Shown piece by piece: positions 1 to 14,600 of a stretch of DNA of 64,000 nt (the first letter of the stretch is position 1; each line of letters opens with the position of its first letter). The stretch is from Psoroptes ovis. Its lineage: Eukaryota > Arthropoda > Arachnida > Sarcoptiformes > Psoroptidae. A program made the position numbers and the translations under genes. Location: contig PQWQ01000009.1 of the NCBI GenBank assembly GCA_002943765.1, positions 1,364,001 through 1,428,000 on the forward strand. The letters run 5' to 3'. The notes beneath the pieces were generated by a model, which saw only the letters and a program-made list of their open reading frames with translations, had not been told where the DNA came from and did not search any database.

Positions 1-336
1 ATATTTATTTAGATAATGTTAGAATATATATTCGTATATGCAAAATTGAAATAAAAATGAGAACAAAGATTCTTATTCGACTAAATTCTTTTCATTCAAT
101 AATAATAAAACATATTCGTTTTTTTTTTATTTTTGTTTGTGTGATATATGAATAATGTGTTTATTATTATTATTTGGCTTATTATTATTACTCATTCACT
201 ATATCGAATAACATCAGAGTTTTCTTTATTTTTCTATCTATCATTTATCTCTTCACATTTTTTGATCATCAAAAAAATGAAGAATATATTAAAAATATAT
301 GCATTCTATATTTTCGAAATTCATTATATTAAAATA

Positions 337-416
337 TTACGTTGTCCGGAAAGTTTTTGCCAGTTATATGGTAGAAAATAATTGGAAAATCATCAAGAAC
401 TTTTCGGACAATTTAA
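337..416 (+). mobile_element. Foldback element (mariner-type MITE), subgroup 1
   Basis: Ends GTTGTCCGGAAAG and CTTTTCGGACAAT are inverted; the inside carries TATATGGTAG. About 80 bases, no coding capacity. Lies in the 5' flank of the PCBP gene. Confidence 0.75.
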
Positions 417-2123
417 TATAATGAATTCAACAGAGGTTTTATATGTATTCATTCATTCATTTCGATAGATTGTTTTCCATATTTTTTCACTTTGATATTT
501 AATTCCTATATTTTGTCACTGCAATCAAAATCATCGAATAATAATGATGATGATAATGATAATCATTTTGGAATTAATAATTCAGTATATATTTATTCAA
601 ATTTAATCACTTTCAATCATTCAATATTGATGTTATGATTATGTGGACGTTCACAATATGAAAATATATCATTCATTCATTCATTTTTCTTGTATTTTAT
701 TTTCCAATCAAATGTAAATGTAAATTTGAATGAATTCAAATCATTTTCTTTCTACCCCGATTCATTTACATTTGTTTCCGAGAAGATATATTCAAATTAT
801 TATCATTAAATCATTATTTCTCTGTCCCCCTCCCCCACTTCTTGGCTTGCTACATTTTTAGTTATTTTTTGTTTCTTTGTTTTCAAAAAATATTGTCGAT
901 TATCATTATTATTACATTCAAATCGTATTTTGATTTCGAATATTCACACATATATACTTGCAATAAGACTTATATTCTTAGACACTTTAGATATTATAAG
1001 AAAACAAAGCGAAAAGAAAAAAAAATGAATTATTCAGATTGTCACTAAAAATCTGTGTGTATTTGATTTTTTTTTCTTTTGTCTACACATTCTTTTATTA
1101 TTATTATTATCATTATAATAAACCAAGAATATTTGGTGAATAAAACAATGAAATAAAAATGTTTAAGCAAAATTTCTGGCGAAATAATAATAATAATGAT
1201 AATATTCTTGGTTTCAATTGTTTTGTGTGTGTGTGTTTGCCTTGAATTATTAACAAATGAAAACACCAACAATAATACGAATAGAACAAATTTGTAGAAT
1301 TCACTGATAGAATCAAAAGTGGAAAATGGAAAGAATTTCGTTAGAAAAATAGACTTTGTCTTTTATCATTTGGAAATATGATAATCAAAACGAAATAATC
1401 AACACATATTGCCATGCTTAAATATAAATCTATTCATTCATTAAATATATCTGTTGTATGTCTGATGTTTAACATTAAAATGTCCCGTGATTGTTGTTTC
1501 TTTCATTTTTATAATTATTATTTTCTATGTATGAATGAATTAAAATACAAATTATGCTTAATCTGTTAAGACAGAATTTTTGTTTCTTATTTGTTTGTTG
1601 TCTCTCCACACATTTAACAAATTTATACATTTTATGCATTGTTTATATGGTTTATATATTCAAATAGAAATTTGATGACAAATTTTATTTATTACATTTG
1701 TGAACGATAACAACAGCAAATACAACAACAACAACGACAAACAGCAGCATTTCATTTGTTTTGAATCATCATTATCATTATCATTCATTCATTTATTCAT
1801 TTATTATTACATCATCATTTGATTTTGTTACATAAAATATATTAATATTTTTCGTTTGCGTTTATTTGTTATTTTGTTTATTTTGATTATTTCGTAATTT
1901 TTTTATTTCAACTATTTATTTCATTTCTGTTCATTTAATTTGTTAATTTAATTCAATCATCATCAATTCAATCTATCTATTTGTCGATATATATAAATTT
2001 TTTTTTATTATTTTTCATTGTATACATCTGTGTGTATTGTGTACAAAAATCAATTGTGTGTCGTATTATTTACATATAAAATAATAATAATAAAAATTGT
2101 AACAAATATATTTTTTCTGTTTT

Positions 2124-2129
2124 ATGTAA
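2124..2129 (+). promoter_or_regulatory. Start-stop upstream ORF (ATG-TAA) just before the PCBP start
   Basis: The bases ATGTAATATG place a start codon followed at once by a stop, one base before the main ATG at 2131. Minimal start-stop ORFs can hold ribosomes and lower initiation downstream. It matters only if transcription starts upstream of it, which is not shown. Confidence 0.45.
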
Positions 2130-2130
2130 T

Positions 2131-2189
2131 ATGAATGTAGTACAAAATACGGCAAAATCATCATCACTATCGAATACGGTTGAATCATT

Positions 2190-2223
<34 letters not shown>

Positions 2224-2601
2224 ACATCAACGACAACGATAACGACAACATTACAAACATCAGAAATGGCCAATAATAATAATAATAGCAGTAATAATAG
2301 TGATAATAATAACAATAATAACAATACTAATAGTTCAAATTCAAATGCAAACATATCAACGACGACAACAACAACAAATGCAACAACATTGGCAACATCA
2401 TCATCATCAACTAATACTTCAATATCAACAACAACAGCAACAAATAATGTCATCAATAATGTAATTAGTTCTGGTGGTAATAACAATAATAATAATAATA
2501 ACACGAATAATAATAATGGCGGTGGTGGTAACAATAACAATAATATTGTTGGTCAACAGCCATCAGTTACATTGACAATTCGTTTGATAATGCAAGGAAA
2601 G
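2131..2601 (+). CDS. PCBP: PCBP exon 1: low-complexity N-terminus and first strand of KH1
   Basis: Encodes 157 residues. Residues 1-145 are Ser-, Asn- and Thr-rich repeats. The last twelve residues (VTLTIRLIMQGK) are the first strand and helix start of KH1. Donor is AAG|GTACGA, phase 0. Confidence 0.88.
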
Positions 2602-5600
2602 GTACGAATGAATGTTAATTTAAATGATTATTTCTTTGTCCAGTGTCGAATTAATTGAAATTAATCGAATAATTTTTCATTCATTTCCATTCAATTTTCG
2701 TCATGGAAAATTTAGGAAGTTGGAAGTATCATCGGGAAAAAAGGCGATAATATTAAAAAATTTCGTGAAGAGGTTTGTGGGAAATTTTCATTTTTCAATT
2801 TAAAGTTGAAAATATTTTCATTTTTTCAATTGTTTTTTTAGAGTGGTGCAAAAATAACCATATCAGATGGTTCATGTCCAGAAAGAATTGTGACCGTAAC
2901 TGGATCAACTGAATCCATATTGAAAGCATTCGCTATGATTGCACGTAAATTTGAAGAGGTATTTCATTTATTTCAAAAATGATTTTCAATAAAATTTTTC
3001 GTGAGCGAAAAACTAATAAAATTCAAATTTTATTTCACCCTTATTTCTCCCAAAATACCAAAAAGGATGCTAATAATTCAAATTCAATGAATATAAATCA
3101 TAATATTTCCAACGCGATGACCACAGCTGCATCACAATCATCATCATCGTCATCAGCGACAACAACAACATCGTCATCAACAACATTGACACATGGCCAA
3201 AATGGCAAACAGAATTCCATTACGATGCCAGTTACATTGAAACTGATTGTACCAGCAAGCCAATGTGGATCATTAATCGGTAAAGGTGGATCAAAAATAA
3301 AAGAAATACGTGAAGTATGTGTTGTTTTCCAATCAAATCAAATAAATAAGAAAAAATCAATTTAGATTTATTTTTATTAATTTCAAACGACCATCATGTT
3401 TTTTCTTTTCTTTATTTTCCTCGTAATGTAAAATCAAACATTTTACACACACACACCTAAACACAGATAACTGGGGCCAGCATACAAGTTGCAAGTGAAA
3501 TGTTACCAAATTCAACTGAACGTGCTGTTACATTATCTGGTTCGGCCGATTCAATAACCAAAAGTATCTATCAAATTTGTTGTGTTATGTTGGAGGTAAT
3601 TGTATTGTATTTTTAAATTGTTTTTAATTTCTTTTTTTCTTTTTTTTTTTTTTTTTTTTTTTTTTGATTGATATTGATCTAAATTAAACAATCAATATAC
3701 GATAGTACCAAAAAAAAAAATGATGATTCTGACATTGAATTTATATTAGGATTTATTTTTATCATTTATTTTCAAGGTTTCAATTTGATATTTTTACATT
3801 GAAATCCATCATTAAATATCAAATAGAAAAAAGCTCAAAACAATCAAATGCAAAACTATGCATTTGTGAATATTTTTCATCATTACAGATTCAGTATTCA
3901 ATTTTTTTAGTTCATCAAAAAAAAAAAAAAAATTCTTGCATAATTAATTAATAAATCTTTATTCAAAAAATCTCAGACTAACACATGCATTTCTTATGAA
4001 TACATAGAATTAGAATCAGGATTTTCAGAGAAGAAATAAAAATAAAAGAATTTATGCCAGAATTAATTATTATTTTTCTTCTGAAATGAAAATGAACAAA
4101 ATGAATAACTTCGGTAGTTTTATAATGGCAAATATTCTGATTTTTGCCATTGTTTTTTTACTTATAAAATGCTTTTAATTATCATTATTATTATTATTAT
4201 TTGAATCTTTGCAAAAGTATTTCAATGTAAAAGTAATGTAAAGTGCGCCTAGACAAAACACTAAAGAATATTGAAAAATACTGATGAAAATAATATGCAA
4301 ATTGAATAGATTTCAATTGAATGATAAATGAATGAAAAAAAAAACAATTATATGATGATAAAATGGAAAATCTAATGGATGATCCTATTTATCCTTAATA
4401 ACACTAAAATTCAAACGTTGTCATTGTTAATTTTGATTTAACATCAGAAAAAATCAAAATATTTACATTGAATTATCATATCAAAACTAGATGTGATATT
4501 CTGTATGTGTTTTGAAATCATGAAATCTTGTATATGCCACGAACACGAATCCAATTCAAAATCCTAAAAAATCTAATTAATTTTATATATCATTTCCCAT
4601 TGTCATTGTTTATTGGCATTTCATTTTGCCCACAAAAAAATATGTTTCTGGAAATGTTTATGCATCTGCAAACACATCTACTAGAAAATGCCCTGAAATC
4701 ATAATTTTCTTTTTTTTTTACCAAAATGTTTGATTTCACATGAATCTACTTTTCATTTTTTTTTTTCAAAATTCTAATGGATTTATTTTCTTTTTCTTTT
4801 AATATTTGCTTCGACATTTCTGGTGGAAACATGAAAAATTGATCATTGAATTTGCTGCCATAATAATAATAATACAATACAAATGTGGACAATACCAAAA
4901 ATAAAAAATAAAAAAATCTGTAAATGGATTTCATTCGGACAATCGGATATATTTTTATTTTATTCCAAAATTTTGTTGTAATGAAAAATTAATATTTAAC
5001 AATGTGAAACGCGAAAAAAAAACAGTCACCAGCAAAAGGACCTACGATTCCATACCGTCCTAGGCCTTCAATGCCGCCGGTGTTTTTCGCTGGTGGCCAA
5101 GCATATACGATACAGGGACAATTTGCAATTCCACATCCAGATGTAAGTATTTCTTTCATATGTTTTTATTCCATTAAATTCTATTAGAATTATCATTATT
5201 ATCATTATTATTATTACACCATTTACAACAACAAAAAAAGACAACAACAGTATAAACATTTTGCTTGAAAATTTAATACAAAAAATGTGTGTAAGATTGA
5301 AAAATAGGAATTAAACACAGTGAAAATATATTGTTTTGAATGAAAAATATGATTTACAATTTTGTTGTATGAATGTGTATGTTTAGATTTATATAAAACT
5401 TAAGAAATGACAATTTTTTCCATTATATTTTTTTTTTTTTTTTTTTGTGTATGTGTACGAGTGAATTCAGCATTTACATCTTGTCATTTTCAAATATCGA
5501 TTCGACCTTTTTTTTCGATGATAAGAAAAGATATTTGAACTAATAGAAAATAATACACAAAGAAAAAAAAACGAAATAAATTCCTTGAAAATTCTTTATA

Positions 5601-8600
5601 TTTTTTGAAAAAAGAAAAATTGATGTTCAGTGTACAATGTGTGTTTTTCAACGGTATTTAAGTATTTTATTTTAACACGGTAGTAAAGAATTTATACTCT
5701 TTTTCGATATCCAAGAATCGAAAAAAACAAAAATTTTGAATCTCAAAGAATTTATTTATTTATTTATTTTCGACTGACAAAATGGCCAAAAAATATATCA
5801 TTGAAAATACAGTATTAAAAACGACATTAAAAATCAATGAATTTCCAAGCATTAAAAACCATTGTCATTGATAATAATCATTTGTCATTGAATCAGTATC
5901 AAGTATTAATTGAAATTTTAATTCATGTTTATAACAAGCGCCGTCGGCTACTTTTCATCGTAGTGAAATAGAGCGTATAAATACGTTTTGTTTTGATTTG
6001 ATTTTAATTGAATCAAACAACAACAACAACAACAAACGAAAAGATGCTCTATTCACCTTTTTTTGACAATTTCAAAATGACGTAATTAATTATTTGCGAA
6101 AGTTTTTCGTTTGTAAAACTGGATAACTGAAGTATAGACTCAATTCTCTCACATATAGATGTAATACTTAATAATCAATTTTATTTATTATTTGAAATTT
6201 TAAAAATTATTTACAGCTTAAAATCAAGAAAAATATGTTAATTGACATTTTTAGAAGAACGTGTTTTTATACTTGTTTTTGTTTACATTTAAATTTTTAA
6301 ACTATTACTATTTTAGACTTTTAGTCATCACATAGACATATAGACCTAGTACTTGAAAGTATTCGAAGTATTTTTCGATTCATGTTTTTTTTCAAAATCT
6401 TTTTACTTTTTACTTTTTTTTGGTTCGTTTCACTTTTAGTTTTTTTGAATTTCAATTTTCATTTCGTTTCATTTCATATAATAATAATAATAATAATTGG
6501 ATGACAACAGCAACATCAACAACAATTAGTTTGCCTCAATGATTCTATTCAGTGTTGGTTGTTGTTGTTGTTGCTTAGTTGAATATTATACATACACATA
6601 TTATATCATTTGTCATCATTCACAATTGTTGTGTACACAAGAACACAAGCAAAGATATACACGAATACATCGATAGATAGAATACAAGTGAGATTATAAG
6701 CAAAAAAATAAAAAATACAAAGTTTCAAATTGATAAAAATTTGAAACTTGTCATACGATAAAAAAAATGGTAACAAATAATGAATATATGTGAACATGGA
6801 TAGTCCACATATATCTTTTCAATCATTTTCATCATCCATCGACAGTATTCATTGATTCATTGAATCATTCATTTTGAACACACAAAAACCTCGTCAAAAA
6901 ACAAATTCAATGCTAAATTAGTCGAGTGTTTTATTTTATTTATTTTACTTTTTTTTTCTTACGCTTGAATACCAAAAAAAAAAATTGAATCCCAATATAA
7001 TTGGATGGTCATCATCTTTGAAATCATCATTTGCAATAAAGCATATTACTACTCTTCTCAAAAAATAGATATTTTTAAATAATAATAATAATAATGAAAA
7101 TTTTGATCGATTTTTTGATTTTTTCTTGATGCAGATTTATTATTATTATTATTATTATTTTCTATAAATCATTACTGATTTCAAATTTTTTTTCTCTGAT
7201 ACTAAATCAAATATTTTCGTTATTATTATTATTATTAGTATTATTAGTTAGTTTCAGTTTGTTGAAAGTTATTTTTACACGATTCATTATTATTTTGATT
7301 TTTATTTTTTTATTATTATTGATTATGATCAATAATATTTCAATATACATTTTAATAGGGATGTAATAATAATAATGATGATGATAATAATAATAAATCC
7401 ATAGTTTTTCCATAGTTTTGTTATTTTTTGGTCTTTATTTGAAATAAATTGAATCCAAGAAATCAGGAAAGAAAAATGAAAATAATATTTGATTTTCATT
7501 TTTCATCTCTTTTTTATTTTCAAAATCACATGACAACAAATCTGATTCATATTTCTTGGTAGAAATATTTTTGATTTATTCTTTCTTATTTGAAGAATTA
7601 TTTGAAAATTTTAAATGTCAACATTTTTTTGGGTCTTTTCAAGCGTGGACACACATAGCACTGTGTGTGTTTTTCATTAATTTTAATTAGGTTTTTTTTT
7701 TACTCGCTTCTTCCTTGTTAGATTTCCACAAATATTGACAAGTTTTTTCTTCTACCTTAGCCATCGACATTTTGTTTGTGTTTACCTTGTTCGTTCATTA
7801 GTGTTGTATTGATTTGATTTTGATGATTTTTTTAAAAGTTTTTTGATGAATTTTTTTTTTCTTAGAACAAAAAAAAAATAATCAAAACTTTGATTTATTT
7901 CTTTTTAACGTTCAAAATATTGAAAAGTTCATCAAAAAGTTTGATTTCGGTACTAATTATTTCAAATTGGAATTGAATTTAAATTGAAAAATTCATTCAT
8001 TCATTTATCTATCTACAAATTTACTTAAAAGTTGGACGAAAAAAAAAAGAAAAGAAAATTAAGAAATAAAGCTAATAAAACAAATTTGAATTCTTCAAAA
8101 AAAAAAAAAAAAAAATATTCAAATTTCGATATTTTCTTGCGATTTCAATTCTACACTCTTTTATAATGTAATTTTTCATTCATTCATTCATTCTTCTTAT
8201 TCTTTTTTTTTTTTTTATTCTTCACCATTTCCTTCAATGAAAATGAAAAACAATTTCAATTCTTTTCTTTGTTCCTTGATAATTCAAAAAAATTTTCAAA
8301 TTCAAATCATTCATTCATTCGACTTCCATTTCAATTCAAATTCAAATTCAAATTTTGAATTCGTAATTTTAATTCAATTTTCCTTGAAAAAAAAAATTTT
8401 TTTTCCTTGTTCTTTATTTGTTTTTCTTTTCTTTTAATTCTTATTTTTGGTTCCTTTTCTTTTTGATCAAATATATATGATTTTTCTTGGGCCAAAAAAA
8501 AAATTATATTTCATTCCGATTCATTCCTTCATAATTTTCATTTCGAAAATTATGAATTTTTGAATTTTTCCTTTTTTGAATCTTTTGAACCTGAAAAAAA

Positions 8601-11600
8601 CAAAAATTACCATTTATAAATCATCATTATGCCAATTTCCAAAAATTTTTTCCATTTTTTCCAATTGATTTTTGAAAATTGAATGCATAACTTCGTTGAA
8701 AAACTAAATGAATAAAATAAATGCATAGGCCTTCAATGCACCACCACCACCGCCACCACCTCCTCTTTCAACGAATGGATCATATTTCGATCACGCTGCA
8801 CAATCTTGTGCATTACAACATCAAGCTGCAGCTGCATTATTGAGTCAACATTTTAATCAATTAAATCAAATGAATTTGCATCATTCACATCATCATCATC
8901 ATTCTCATCATAATCATCATCATCATCATTCGCATGGTGGTGCAACCGTAGCAACGAATTCATCGAAACAATTATCTAATGTTTCACAACAACAACAACA
9001 ACAATCTCAGTTACATTTTCCATCGCCTCATCAACATTCGATTTGTTCATCACCATCACAACCGACATCACAAATATCATCATCATCATCACCAGTCAAT
9101 AATCATAATACCCAGTTATTATTCAATGGTAATAATACTAATAATGGTGGTGGTCATCATCATCATCATCAAGGTGGTGGTATCATTGATTTACATCATC
9201 CATCATTATCATTATCAGCATTGACACAACAATCTCAACAACAACAACAACAGCAGCCGCAACCACAACAACAATCGACTACAGGGCATCATCATCATCA
9301 TCAACAACCGCCGCCGCCGCCAACATCTTCATCATCATCATCAAATTCATCCAATGGTGGTATTTTAAATCCATCACACGCATTTCTTGATTTATCATCT
9401 GCATTATATTCGCCTGGATTTGTAAGTGATGAATGTATATTCAAGTTTTGGTCAGAAACAAAAAAAAAAAAAAAAAAACGTATCCACCTTGAAACTCCAA
9501 GTCCAAATTGAAAAATTCATCATTGTCTTATTTATGTTTCGATCAATTTGCATTATAAATTATTTTCCTTCGTCGATCTCCTTTTTGTCAATCCTCAACT
9601 GATTTTCTATTCCAAAATCTAAACAAACAAAAAAAATCTTCAAAATCAATCAATTTTCAACAATCCATCCACGACCACATTTGAATTCATTTGAATTGAT
9701 TTTACATTGATGATTTGAGAGCGTAAGCGAAAGTGAAAAAATGAGCATGAAATTATTTTATTTCTTATTGATTTTGTTGTATGAGAGAATTTTGATTTCT
9801 ACCGAATGAATGCTGCCATTCTATGATTGTGTGATTCATTCAATTCTTTCAATTTGCAGTAACAAGTATCACACAAGCTTTATTCAACGAATATGAATTT
9901 TTTTTTTTTTTTTGAATTTTCCAAAAGTAAAAACTAGCATAAATTGCAAAAATACACACCTACACACACACACACACCAATTATTCAATATTTGTTTGAA
10001 TGATAATGATAATAATAATAATGATAATTATGATGATGATATTTTATTTTTTCTCTTTTATAATATTTAAACGCTAATCATTTTATATTTTGATCCATTT
10101 TTTTCTATTTTTTTCTCATATATTTCATTTGAAAATTAACCACAAATAATTGCCATGAATTTGCCATTTCATCAAATCATTTTCGACCAAATAAATCATA
10201 TATCAAATAACCATCATCGAACAAAAAAAAACAAATATATAAACCATTCAACCTGAAAATATTATTCTCAAAAAACCAAAAAAATTTTAAAATTCCTTGG
10301 CAAAAAAAAAAAAAAAAAATTACTTTATTTGAAAATTTTTAAATTACGCGCCATAAATACAAAATAAAATAAAAAAAAAAGCTCACAAAGCTTCATAGAT
10401 TGGCATTGCAGCATGCTCCTCTCCTTCCTGGACAGGCAGTTGGCTCCCTAAATCCCCAAGGTATATTTTTTTTACATATATTTGATATTAATTAATTAAT
10501 ATGTATTTATTTGATTTTTGATTTAATTGATCAAATTAAAATGTACATTTTAATTCATGTGTATGGATTTACAATGTACATTTATTATTATTATTATGGT
10601 ACAAACATGTTTTGCAATATTTTGCTTTTCATTTCTAATTGTCGTTTTTTTCTATACAATTATTTCATTTGTTTTGCAATTGATAATATTCCGCATTTTA
10701 AAATTTGCATTTTGTTTTGTTTTTTTGTTTTTCGTTTCAAAATATCATTTATTTCTCTCATTAAGCCATTATTGTTCTTTAATTTTAATCAATTTATTCA
10801 TTTGTTTTATTTAAAAAAATTAAAAAAAAAAAAAATAGCAACATTGGCCTCATTGGCAGCAAACACAACCGCTTCTTTGGGCCACCACGGCAATACCGCC
10901 GCCACCAATCCAGGAATGGTCCCTACTCTCACCACCGAAATGACCATTTCAAATGATATAATCGGTTCGGTCATCGGTAAAGGTGGTTCGAAAATTAATG
11001 AAATCAGGTGAGTAATTAGATCGAATATTTTTGCATTATTTATTTTTTTTTCAAAAAAAATTTTAAACTGATGAGTATATGACTTATGACTGAGTTGACT
11101 CATTTATGATTGAATTGCTTATATTTATAAAAATTTAATTAACACAAGCTGTATATAAACCCTTTGATTTTTTTTTCTAAAAAAATTTTTTTGCAATTTT
11201 CATTCATTTTTCAATCTAATTTTTCATTGTTTGTGCCTATCCTCTACAAAAACCATTTCAAAAAAAAAAAAAAAAATAATAATAATAATAATAATAGACA
11301 ATTATCCGGTGCAACAATTAAAATCAATAGCAGTGAAGAAGGCGTCAAAGATCGAACCATTACCATCAGCGGTACACCTGAAGCAATTAATTTGGCTCAA
11401 TACCTCATTGCAACAAGGTAAATTTTACCGAAAAATTTTTTTTTTTTTTGATTTTGAATTTTTCCATAAACAAAATAAATCAATTAGATATCGAATCTAT
11501 GATAGAATATTTCTAGAAAAAACCAATGATTTTCAATTGATTATTCATTGAAAAATAATCAAAATTTCAATTTATAAACATATGACCTGAGTCAATCATT

Positions 11601-14600
11601 GACAATTACAGATGTTTTTTTTCAAATTAAATTTTAATTATATTTTGCATTGCTTTTTGTTTCATTCATGTTTTATGTTTGTTTGTTTTATTTCATTTTA
11701 TTTGATTTCCATTCATTTATTTTTCGTTCATTTTCAAAATTTTTAATTAGCATAAAATCCATTACATCCATTCCATTAATACCTCTATGACTAAAAGAAT
11801 TAACATTTAGGCCTTTTTGACCCCTTTCATTGCTTTAAAATTTGCTTTCATTATTTGATATTTTGAATGAATGAAATTAAATTGAAATTCAGAATTTATA
11901 AGAGAAAAATAAATTTTTAATTCAATTCATAATTAAACAAATTCAATGTTTTTTATAATTGCTGATTTTTGATTTTTTCTATTTTCTTTTTTTTTCTCCC
12001 AATCATATATATATATTCAATTCCAAATATCTTCTTGAAAATCAAATTGCCAAATCAAATTTTTTTGAATTTTCAAAACCAACCTTCAAACCATCACTAA
12101 ACAAAAAACAACCATCCAAACAAAACCAACGACCATCGAAAAAACCACCACCACCACCACCAATCAAAATCAATGGTCTTTCAATAATGTTCAAAAAAAA
12201 AAAAAAAATTCCGCTTCCTCATCCATATTTATATTAATCAAAAAAAAAAAAAAACTTAATAATTGTCATATTGTCGTATCAAAATATAAAATATCGTTAT
12301 ATTAATCGTTAATCCTGCAACCAACCAATCATTAATAATTGAAAAAAATAATACAAACATCAACCACCTTTGCAACTTGATCATTTCATTCTTTCATATT
12401 TCACCAACTTTTAAATTGGATGAATCTCTCTCTTGTGCCTTCTTCTATCAATCAATTCTATAATTTTGCTATCACTTGTTATTGTTTATCATTGTCTAAT
12501 ATTGTCTATTGTTTTTGTTACGTTCGTTCGTTTCAATCTTGTCTTTTCTTGTTTAAATTCTTGCTGCTTATCTTTTTTTTTGTTTAATTTTCCTTGTATT
12601 TTCATGCATCATAATTGAATTCATTATGATATTGGACAAAATTTGCATTCGAAAAATATTTGAATCGATATTTATGCATTTTGTGATATTGTTTTTTTTT
12701 TGATTTTACATTTATGTTTCACACTAAAAATCACATAAAACACTAAAATTGTTGTTAACACGGAAAAATTCATGTTTATCCATATTCAAATTCATCATAA
12801 ATCAACCGATTCTTCGATAATTTTCACTCAATCCATCAAACTACATTTTCTGATTCAAATAAACAGTAGTAACGGCTTATTGAACAATACTGGTTCATCA
12901 TCTAATCATCAATCGGCACATCATGCTGCGGCCGCTGCTGCTGCTGCAGCATCATTATCAACAACCGGTGCAACAAATTCAATATCAGCGATGGCTGCTA
13001 TTGCGGCAGCTGTTTCAAATAATGCAAACAAATTATATGCAACTAGCAATTTGAATAAGCATAATATTCAATCCATTCAAACCATATCGAATGGTTCAAC
13101 CGCATCAAAATCGAATAAAAATGATCGAAAATATGCACCATATTGATTCATTCACTGATTCATTTTTTTTTCTGCAAACCAAATTGCAAACATCGAATTG
13201 AATACAAATTCTAATTATGAAAAGTTCAAAACAGAAAAATTGATAAAAAATAATGATTTTTTTTATCGTTCCACTTTTAACCAATTTACCACTAATTGTA
13301 TCGAACAAAAAAAAAAAAAAAAAAAGAAAAAAAATAGAAATAATTACTGAATAATAGTAAGGCTATACATTTACGTACCAACACACACACACACACATCA
13401 CAATCAAAAAAACATTCTGCAAGTTTTTTTACGATGAGTTTTTCCTTTGATCTTTTACAATTTAATACACATCGACACACACAATTATACATTGATTTAA
13501 CAGTTAGAAATAGTAATAATAATAATAATGATTCAAAGATCAATTTAATCGATCTTTGGTGTCGTAGAGTTATGAAAAAAAGTAGTAATTTTAATGGTGA
13601 AAATATTCTCTTTTCTTTTTTGACTTTAAAATACTTTTTTATTTTCCAAAAAAATGTTGTTTGATAATGATAAAATACTCATAATAATCGTCATCATTAA
13701 TATCAATTCAATTCAATTCAATTTTTTTTTTTCTGTTCACAACCCTCAAATTCAAACAATTTTTGATTATTATTAATATCATGGAACCAAATCATATAAG
13801 CGCCAAATCAAAAATTCATTTTTGAAAAAAATATTTTTTTCTGAAAAAAACTTCTCCAATTTTTTTACCTATTCGAAATTTGATATAAACTTTTAGATAT
13901 TATTTCAATCGGAATATCAACTCTAAGTACAAAAATAATTTTAGTTAATTATTTTTTCATTTTAGTGCAATTTCATTTCTAGAAATATATCAGGTGGTCC
14001 GGAAAGTTGTGGCCGATATTCATGAGCAACTCTATTGATCAAGCGGCATAAACTTTTTGGACAACCTAATATATATCAATATCAATCTAAACATTATTAG
14101 AAATACGATTTGAATTCAATTCACTCTTTTAAAACAATTGATTTTAATCACATTTTCGATTCTATGATTTCATTTTACTTTTCAATTCTATGATTTTAAG
14201 ACCTCAAAAAACTCTTAGCATTTCCATCATCATCATCATCATCATCAGCCAAGAAATGATGTGTGTGCAGTCTGTGTGCGTGCTGGATTGTTTGTCAGTA
14301 GTGGTGAGGAGCTGGTGTGTGTAGTTGAATAGTATTTCAAAATTTCAAATATCAATTATTTAATAGGATTTTTTTTTTTAGTTTTTTGATTTTGATTTTA
14401 CTCTTCAGTAGATTCCAATTCTTTCTCGATATCGGTTCATAAACGTCTATAGTTATCAATTTAGATTTTATTCTACCATTTCATAGACACGCCAACATAC
14501 ATATATTTTCATTATTTTTTTTTCTTTTTCCCAGAATTTCAAGATTTTTAGATATTATTATCATCAATTATTATCATTGATTCTGATTTTCCCCTTTAGT

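Larger units (their letters stand above)
1..2130. other. 5' flank of the PCBP gene
   Basis: AT-rich with ATT/ATC trinucleotide repeats, one foldback element (337-416) and no convincing exon. The 5' UTR and promoter of the PCBP gene should lie near the right end, but no site can be fixed by eye. Confidence 0.6.

Noticed and set aside
2070..2540. 156-residue open frame on the minus strand across PCBP exon 1, rich in Asp, Val and Leu
   Set aside because: It is the complement of the TCA, AAT and ACA repeats of the real exon; such repeats lack stops in several frames.
8979..9224. Second open frame inside PCBP exon 7, His/Ile-rich
   Set aside because: Frame-shifted reading of the CAT, CAA and TCA repeats of the real exon.
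11959..12237. Open frame with a Pro run in the PCBP intron, considered as a cassette exon
   Set aside because: No acceptor and donor pair with a matching phase was found; the Pro run comes from the (CCA)n patch, kept only as a possible RNA element.
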